Positions 1 through 4,340 of a stretch of DNA of 7,172 nt are shown here, piece after piece. Each line of letters starts with the position of its first letter. The stretch's first letter is position 1. Below the pieces are notes generated by a model, which was not told the origin of the DNA, made no database searches, and saw only the letters and a program-made list of their open reading frames with translations. The DNA comes from a bacterium (GTDB lineage: Bacteria > Krumholzibacteriota > Krumholzibacteriia > WVZY01): assembly GCA_027296025.1 (NCBI GenBank), contig JAPUJU010000290.1, positions 1 to 7,172 on the forward strand. The letters are read 5' to 3'. The translations under genes were made by a program, and so were the position numbers.

Positions 1-14
1 AGGATGGAACGAAA

Positions 15-239
15 ATGAGTAAATGGAGAGACCCGGAATATTCCAACATTGTGATCGGCGGCAGCGAAGATACGGACGTCGTCATGACATCGGTCGAGGC
101 GGCGGAGTACCTGAAGATGCACGTCAAGACCGTATGCCGACTTGCCAAAGAGCGTAAAATCCCGGCGAAAAAAGTCGGCAGCGAGTGGAGATTCCTCAAG
201 AGTGTATTGGATCGTTGGCTGTCCCACGAAGACGTGTAA
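15..239 (+). CDS. excisionase/MerR-type helix-turn-helix DNA-binding protein
   Basis: A 74-residue protein whose residues 24-70 match the small helix-turn-helix domain of the excisionase (Xis/AlpA-like) family, related to MerR. Visible landmarks are the opening TSVEAAEYL, the helix with KTVCRLAKERKIPAKKVG, and the closing EWRFLKSVLDRWL. Members bind DNA and act either in phage and transposon excision or as small transcription regulators. No integrase or attachment site is visible here, and the gene sits 100 bases ahead of two signalling genes in the same direction, so a regulatory role is the better guess. The first 23 residues are not part of the domain. ATG 15 is preceded by purine-rich AGGATGGAA. 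An internal ATG at 84 would give a 51-residue protein consisting of the domain alone. ATG 15 forms ATGA with a TGA at 16-18, which may be the stop of a gene outside the window. The family call is secure; the role is inference. Confidence 0.8.
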   Translation: MSKWRDPEYSNIVIGGSEDTDVVMTSVEAAEYLKMHVKTVCRLAKERKIPAKKVGSEWRFLKSVLDRWLSHEDV

Positions 240-339
240 GACCGCTGCGTGTGGAGGCGCCTATGATTCCTTGAAGGGCTCTCTCCAGAGGCCGTCCCTC
301 CAGTTTTTCCCTGTTTGTTTCAGCAACGTTGGAGTGTAG

Positions 340-1917
340 ATGCCCAAAACACTCGTTGAAAAGGTTTCATCTCCTGAAACTGACGTAACCATTTTCAAGA
401 TAAGCGGCACGCTTGGTTTTCACGAGAACGAAGTTCTTGTGAAGTTCTTCACTGAGTGCGCGAAAAAAGGCGTCTCGAAGCTCATTTTTGACTTTTCGGC
501 GTTGACCTCGTTGGGTGGTGGATGCGCCAAGATCCTCTGTTCGGAAGCTTCTTCCGGAAAGCTGCTGCTCTGCATCGCTGGGGCCTCCTCTACCGTCCGA
601 AACTTTCTGAAAGGAAAAGGCGACGGTGACATCAGTTTTTGCTCCGACCTGGCGATTGCAGTCGAACGTATCGAGCAGGCGCCGGAACCCGCCGGTGGAT
701 CGGCAGCGAAGGCGGATAACGTGCCGGAGAAGAATGACGATGCATCCGACAAGACCGACAAAGCAAACATAGCGAAGGCGACGGAGGCAAAGACCGGCAA
801 AGACGAGGACGACCACGCCCTGCGGCAGAAGCTGGTGCAGTACCGGGCGCTTCTTTCGTTGAAGTCGGACCTGAACCGAATCCGCGATAAGGCCTATTTG
901 CTCGACGCGTTTCTCCTGACAGTTATTGCCCAGGTCGGTGTTGAGACGGCAGTGTTTCTGGAAAGAAACGACGGCCAGTTCGATCCGATCTGCTGGAAAG
1001 GGTTCGAGACGGCGGACCCGAAGGCGCTGATCATCGACGTCGAGGATGTCGAATTCGAACCGTGGACCAGGACGCTTGAGGTCATGCCGATGGACAAGGC
1101 GCCCATCAGCGAGCAGACACGCACCCGCCTCTCGAAATGGGACATGAAATACGCCGCTCCTGTCGTGGTTCACGAAGTCCTCCGTGGCATCCTTCTGCTC
1201 GGCAAACCAATCCGGAAAGAGCTGGACCCGGAAGCGATGGAATTTCTGGCCATGCTCATCAATCAGGCGGCCGTTGCCTACGCGAACACATGCCGTTTCG
1301 AAGAGGAAACGGAGCGTACACTGGGTCTCGTCCATACACTCATTTCAATGATCGAAGAGAACACTGTCTCCCGTGGTACCACGGATTTGATCATGCGGTA
1401 CACGCATGCGCTCGCAACCGAGCTCCATTACCCGGAGGAACACATGCGTGACCTGATGTACGGAACCGTCCTTCGGGATATCGGCATGATCAAAGTCAGT
1501 GACCTGATCGTCAGAAGTCCCCGCGAACTGCAGAAGGAAGAGTGGGAGGTCATCAAGCGTCATCCTATCGAAGGCGCCGAGATGCTCAACAAAATGAAGT
1601 TTTCTCACAGCACGCAGGAGATCGTGATGTACCACCACGAGCGATTCAATGGCGAGGGCTACCCGGAACGTCTCCAGGGCCGTAACATTCCCATGGGTGC
1701 ACGCATTGTATCCGTGGTCGAGAGCTACGCGGCGATGTTGCAGGACCGTCCGACGCGGCCGGCGCTCGGTCGCGAGGCGGCTCTCGACAGTCTCAGAGAG
1801 AACTTTGGAAATCGCTATGATCCGGACGTCATCCTCAGCTTTGTGGCGATCGTCGAAGAAGAGATTCGGACGGGTGAGAAAGCTGAGTACTCTGGCAGTG
1901 AAATCTTCCGCCTCTAA
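340..1917 (+). CDS. STAS-GAF-HD-GYP protein with a degenerate HD-GYP domain
   Basis: A 525-residue soluble signalling protein. Residues about 15-110 look like a STAS domain (VTIFKISGTLGF, then KLIFDFSALTSLGGG), but the usual D-S-S-G phosphosite region reads LGGG (58-61) with no serine. Residues about 112-165 are an Ala/Lys/Asp/Glu-rich linker. Residues about 170-325 resemble a GAF sensor domain. Residues about 340-505 form an HD-GYP domain, the family that hydrolyses cyclic di-GMP. The domain is degenerate: the first-helix His is Thr347, the HD pair is Arg379-Asp380, the Asp before GxGYP is Asn437, and the later metal-ligand Asp is Glu461. His408, His432-His433 and the GYP loop (440-442) remain. 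Catalysis is therefore unlikely; a scaffold, binding or regulatory role is inferred. ATG 340 follows GGAG with a 5-7-base gap. It is the upstream partner of the next gene, from which it is separated by 10 bases, and shares its GAF-HD-GYP layout. Confidence 0.88.
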   Translation: MPKTLVEKVSSPETDVTIFKISGTLGFHENEVLVKFFTECAKKGVSKLIFDFSALTSLGGGCAKILCSEASSGKLLLCIAGASSTVRNFLKGKGDGDISFCSDLAIAVERIEQAPEPAGGSAAKADNVPEKNDDASDKTDKANIAKATEAKTGKDEDDHALRQKLVQYRALLSLKSDLNRIRDKAYLLDAFLLTVIAQVGVETAVFLERNDGQFDPICWKGFETADPKALIIDVEDVEFEPWTRTLEVMPMDKAPISEQTRTRLSKWDMKYAAPVVVHEVLRGILLLGKPIRKELDPEAMEFLAMLINQAAVAYANTCRFEEETERTLGLVHTLISMIEENTVSRGTTDLIMRYTHALATELHYPEEHMRDLMYGTVLRDIGMIKVSDLIVRSPRELQKEEWEVIKRHPIEGAEMLNKMKFSHSTQEIVMYHHERFNGEGYPERLQGRNIPMGARIVSVVESYAAMLQDRPTRPALGREAALDSLRENFGNRYDPDVILSFVAIVEEEIRTGEKAEYSGSEIFRL

Positions 1918-1922
1918 GGGGG
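1916..1922 (+). promoter_or_regulatory. ribosome binding site that selects a TTG start
   Basis: AAGGGGG overlaps the TAA stop of the upstream gene and ends 5 bases before TTG 1928. No ATG lies in the correct frame near the start of the receiver domain. An in-frame GTG at 1898 is possible, but it lacks a comparable purine-rich site. The arrangement suggests translational coupling between the two signalling genes. Confidence 0.6.
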
Positions 1923-1927
1923 CTACG

Positions 1928-3004
1928 TTGTACGGAAAGATCCTCGTCGTCGATGACGACATGAAAATACAGGATATTCTGAGGCACACACTTGCCGACG
2001 AAGGCCATCTCGTCCATGTGGCATCCGACGGTCAGCAGGCGCTCGAGTACTACGAGCGGTACATGCCCGACCTGGTGATTCTCGACATCGCGCTCCCTGA
2101 TATGGACGGACGTCATGTGTGGCAGAAGATCCGGTCGATCGAGGGCGGAATGAACGTCCCCGTGTTGTTCCTCTCCGCCAGCTCGGACATCGACACGCGT
2201 ATCAGCACCCTCGACGGTGGCGCCGAAGACTTTATTGTAAAGCCATTTTCGCTCCGCGAATTGATCGCGAAGGTCCGCCGCGTGTTGCTCGTGCGAAACC
2301 GTACGCGCGTCCTCGAAGAGAAGCAGGAAGAGCTCGAGTCAGAAGTCACGGAAGGCAAGGAGAACGTCGCTCAGGTCAACCGTGACCTCAAGCGGCAACT
2401 GCTTTCAATGAAAACGCTCTTTACCGTCACGCAGGACCTGAACCGTCGGCTCGATCTCGACGAGTTGATTAACCGGTTTGCCCTGACGCTGGTCGGCGAG
2501 CTGCAGCTCTCGAGCATGGCGGTGTTCGTTTTGGATCGGAAGAGCAAGAAGTTCACGCTGCGTGGACTCAAGGGCTTTGACAAAAAGCGTATTTCAGATC
2601 TGACGATGTCGGTCACGAGCCGCTTCACAAAATGGCTCGCTATGCAGACGCGGCCACAAAAACTCGTACGCCGGCGCGGAAAACAGCTCATCAACCGGTT
2701 GCCCGACGTCCGCCTGGCGATCTTCGAGTATGTGACGCCCATCATCGTGAAGCAACAACTTGCCGGTATCGTGTTCACGGGCCCAAAAATCAGTGGCCGG
2801 GAATACACTGTGTTCGAGCGCGACATGCTCCAGGCGATCTGTAACTCGGCGGGAATCGGGATCGACAACTCCCGACTCTTTCACGAACTGCAGAACACGT
2901 ACCTGTCCACGGTCAAGGCGCTCGTTTCCCTCATCGAGGCCAAGGACCCGTACACCAAGGGGCATACGGAGCGAGTCGCCGACTACTCGATTGCCCTCGG
3001 CTAG
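1928..3004 (+). CDS. response regulator: receiver + GAF + start of an HD-GYP domain, cut by TAG
   Basis: 358 residues are read before an in-frame TAG. Residues 1-120 are a CheY-like receiver with the acidic pocket Asp9-Asp10, phospho-acceptor Asp53 (VILDIALPDMDG), Ser83 in the Thr/Ser position and Lys105 (VKPF). Residues about 120-155 are charged and probably coiled coil. Residues about 160-325 resemble a GAF domain. From about 335 an HD-GYP phosphodiesterase domain begins, with the first-helix motif GHTERVADYSIALG containing His346, and is cut off at codon 359. As translated, the protein keeps phospho-sensing and GAF parts but lacks the HD pair and the GYP loop. The expected role of the full protein is cyclic di-GMP hydrolysis controlled by a histidine kinase, not seen in this window. 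TTG 1928 is chosen because AAGGGGG precedes it by 5 bases and the receiver begins at residue 3-4. It is cotranscribed with, and paralogous to, the STAS gene just upstream. Confidence 0.82.
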   Translation: MYGKILVVDDDMKIQDILRHTLADEGHLVHVASDGQQALEYYERYMPDLVILDIALPDMDGRHVWQKIRSIEGGMNVPVLFLSASSDIDTRISTLDGGAEDFIVKPFSLRELIAKVRRVLLVRNRTRVLEEKQEELESEVTEGKENVAQVNRDLKRQLLSMKTLFTVTQDLNRRLDLDELINRFALTLVGELQLSSMAVFVLDRKSKKFTLRGLKGFDKKRISDLTMSVTSRFTKWLAMQTRPQKLVRRRGKQLINRLPDVRLAIFEYVTPIIVKQQLAGIVFTGPKISGREYTVFERDMLQAICNSAGIGIDNSRLFHELQNTYLSTVKALVSLIEAKDPYTKGHTERVADYSIALG

Positions 3005-3007
3005 CGC

Positions 3008-3508
3008 ATGGAACTCTCGAAGGACGACATTCGTGACATAGCGTTCGGCGCGGTCCTTCACGACATCGGAAAGCTCATCATCTACGAGCGCATCCTCAAC
3101 AAACCCGGGACCCTCGATAAAGAGGAGTGGGAAGTTCTCAAGAAGCATCCGGAAGTGGGTGCGGCCATCATCGAAAACATGGAGTTCCTCAGCGGGGCTA
3201 TCGCGCACGTGAAGCATCATCACGAGAAGTGGGACGGCTCCGGGTATCCGGACGGCCTCGAAGGAGACGACATTCCCCTGGGCGCCCGCATTATTTCGGT
3301 CGCAGACAGTTTTGATGCCATGACAACGGACCGGTCCTACCGGAAGGCGCTCACATGGAAAGAAGCCAAGGCCGAGCTGCACACCTACTCCGGCACCCAG
3401 TTCGATCCCGAAGTTGCCGACTCGTTTATCGCGCTCATCGAAAAGGACGGCTTCCGGCCACGCAGCAGGGAGAAGGACGAACCGGTCGAGACGACGTCCG
3501 ACACGTAA
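3008..3508 (+). CDS. C-terminal part of the interrupted HD-GYP phosphodiesterase
   Basis: 166 residues in the same reading frame as the preceding gene, one codon (CGC) after its TAG. It carries the rest of a canonical HD-GYP domain: the HD pair in VLHDIGK (His18-Asp19), KKHP, the histidine-rich segment before DGSGYPDGLEG, and the metal-ligand Asp of SVADSFDAM. It ends with GTQFDPEVADSFIAL and a short charged tail. These are the residues that, in solved HD-GYP structures, bind the metal ions and the cyclic di-GMP-type substrate. I see no Shine-Dalgarno sequence before ATG 3008, and the first-helix histidine is on the other side of the stop, so this is unlikely to be a natural separate gene. 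Read through as one protein, the pair would be 526 residues, close to the 525 of its paralogue. It is best viewed as a broken, read-through or mis-sequenced gene rather than an independent one. Confidence 0.75.
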   Translation: MELSKDDIRDIAFGAVLHDIGKLIIYERILNKPGTLDKEEWEVLKKHPEVGAAIIENMEFLSGAIAHVKHHHEKWDGSGYPDGLEGDDIPLGARIISVADSFDAMTTDRSYRKALTWKEAKAELHTYSGTQFDPEVADSFIALIEKDGFRPRSREKDEPVETTSDT

Positions 3509-3718
3509 ACGTCGTTGTCAGCGGCACGCTTTCCCTAACTCTTTCGATTCAAACGACCCCCGTCGATTCGATTGCACCCCACCCAAGTTATCTGCCAACG
3601 GCGTAGACACCACAGCTCTGAACGCAACAGCTCATGGCCACTTCGGTGAGATACACTAAAAAACCTCCGGGCAATGAGTTGGCCCCACGCAAATACGTTT
3701 CCGGGGCCCGCCGGGAAA

Positions 3719-3733
3719 TGGCACTGGTCTTGC
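3719..3733 (+). promoter_or_regulatory. sigma-54 (-24/-12) promoter
   Basis: TGGCAC at 3719-3724, then 5 bases, then TTGC at 3730-3733. The GG and GC elements have exactly the 10-base gap required by RpoN holoenzyme, and both hexamer and tetramer match the consensus. It lies in non-coding DNA on the + strand, with no gene start for about 600 bases downstream but a strong terminator about 285 bases after the expected start near 3745. This suggests it drives a non-coding RNA. Such promoters need an AAA+ enhancer-binding protein; I could not pick out its upstream binding site. Confidence 0.65.
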
Positions 3734-3744
3734 CATAACGATGG

Positions 3745-4050
3745 GTCGACAAAGAGATGTTGCGAACGGGAAACGAGAGGGATGTGATGTGAGGTTGTGG
3801 TCCCCGTTTGTTTTTCATCTCGATCGGGGAGGGCTCGGGTGGCGAGCGGCATCGGGAGGAGCCGCAGACCGTTGTGAGGAGGCATCATTGGATCGACTCC
3901 ACGGTGTCTGAGATGATAGTGGACGACTAATCCAGTTCGCAGCGGGCAACTTAGGTTGCCGATGCCCGCCCGAGGGGTGGGCCACTATCCTGAGAAAAAT
4001 GGGTGCGGTTCGGTGTGAGAGGGCTCTTCGTAGAGCCCTCCTCGTTTTTT
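3745..4050 (+). ncRNA. candidate sigma-54-dependent small RNA
   Basis: The limits are inferred from the sigma-54 promoter (start expected about 12 bases after its GC element) and the Rho-independent terminator. The roughly 306-base transcript has several inverted repeats. An early stem pairs 3763-3770 with 3803-3810, including one G-T pair. A 5-pair hairpin at 3846-3865 has GGGAGGA in its loop. A perfect 8-pair stem, 3915-3922 with 3982-3989, encloses two hairpins that cannot both form fully (3942-3948 with 3963-3969, or 3945-3950 with 3955-3960). The terminator ends it. No open reading frame with a good ribosome site and protein-like composition is seen on the + strand. It does not match RNase P RNA, tmRNA, SRP RNA or a cyclic di-GMP riboswitch as far as I can judge by eye. 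Known sigma-54-driven small RNAs (Qrr, CrcZ, Pxr) show that the class exists. The function here is unknown. Confidence 0.45.
4019..4050 (+). terminator. Rho-independent terminator
   Basis: A perfect 8-pair stem, GAGGGCTC (4019-4026) with GAGCCCTC (4033-4040), has a 6-base TTCGTA loop and is followed after CTCG by six T residues (4045-4050). It would end transcription coming from the sigma-54 promoter and separates the non-coding RNA region from the peptidase gene. It is too far (over 500 bases) from the HD-GYP reading frame to be its obvious private terminator. Confidence 0.85.
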
Positions 4051-4094
4051 CAGCTCACGCAGCGCCGACGGGCCTGCTCTCGCTTTATACTGCT

Positions 4095-4210
4095 GCTTCG
4101 CGGCGGATCCTCGCTCGCTCCTGCAGAATTACACTTGCTCGGCGCCCGTCGGCTAGCCGTTTCGCTGCGGATCCTTGTTCGCTCCTGCAGAGTTGCGTTC
4201 GCGCACCGCC
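4095..4210 (+). repeat. two diverged tandem repeat copies, 64-base period
   Basis: Copy one is 4095-4146 and copy two is 4159-4210, agreeing at about 40 of 52 positions by my hand alignment. The shared core includes GCGGATCCT and TCGCTCCTGCAGA, and most differences in the well-matched part are transitions. The block is also tied to an inverted pair: GCCGACGGGC at 4064-4073 and its perfect reverse complement at 4144-4153. It has no convincing coding potential and lies between a terminator and the peptidase promoter region. It looks like part of a dispersed intergenic repeat family, but only a genome-wide comparison can tell. Confidence 0.6.
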
Positions 4211-4263
4211 AGACGGCTCGGTTAGCAGCCCGACGGCGGGCCGGAGCACTTTCGCGATACCTC

Positions 4264-4292
4264 TTGTCGGTGGTGTGGAGAGGTCATAGTAT
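4264..4292 (+). promoter_or_regulatory. possible sigma-70 promoter for the M16 peptidase gene
   Basis: TTGTCG (4264-4269) and TAGTAT (4287-4292) are separated by 17 bases; each agrees with four of six consensus positions. Transcription would begin near 4300. That would place the alternative TTG start at 4293 outside the message and favour ATG 4341. The hexamers are only moderately good, so this is tentative. Confidence 0.3.
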
Positions 4293-4340
4293 TTGCATGG
4301 CAAGGATGGCAGCGCGACGCAATTGAAACGGCGGGTAACA

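Noticed and set aside
240..339. Possible terminator between the helix-turn-helix gene and the STAS gene (GGGCTCTCTCC with AGAGGCC, then TTTTT near 304)
   Set aside because: The stem is only about four pairs with a mismatch, and the T-run is about 10 bases away. It is too weak to call, so the two genes may still share a transcript.
367..1335. Long minus-strand open frame opposite the STAS-GAF-HD-GYP gene
   Set aside because: Its composition is that of an antisense shadow, and the + strand frame carries recognisable domains throughout.
1649..1927. Extension of the response regulator upstream into the STAS gene
   Set aside because: The extra translation is Arg/Ser-rich and out of frame with the well-supported upstream gene. 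The receiver domain starts right after TTG 1928, which has its own ribosome site.
3509..3718. Search of the stretch after the HD-GYP frame for a terminator, tRNA or enhancer dyads for the sigma-54 promoter
   Set aside because: I see only an imperfect hairpin around TTTCC/GGAAA near 3699-3718 without a T-run, and no tRNA or clear dyad pair. Nothing supportable.
3535..3888. 117-codon minus-strand open frame in the large intergenic region, with a GGAG upstream of its start
   Set aside because: The translation is rich in Arg, His and Trp with no recognisable motif or domain pattern, it is antisense to the sigma-54 promoter and structured RNA region, and no neighbour is on the minus strand. A chance frame is more likely.
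3999..4326. Two + strand open frames of about 100 codons before the peptidase gene
   Set aside because: They cross the terminator and the tandem repeats, have Arg/Ala/Ser-rich composition typical of chance frames in GC-rich DNA, and show no domain.
3719..4340. Sigma-54 promoter as the promoter of the M16 peptidase
   Set aside because: A strong terminator at 4019-4050 lies between them, and a separate possible sigma-70 promoter sits just before the peptidase. Readthrough cannot be excluded but is not the simplest reading.
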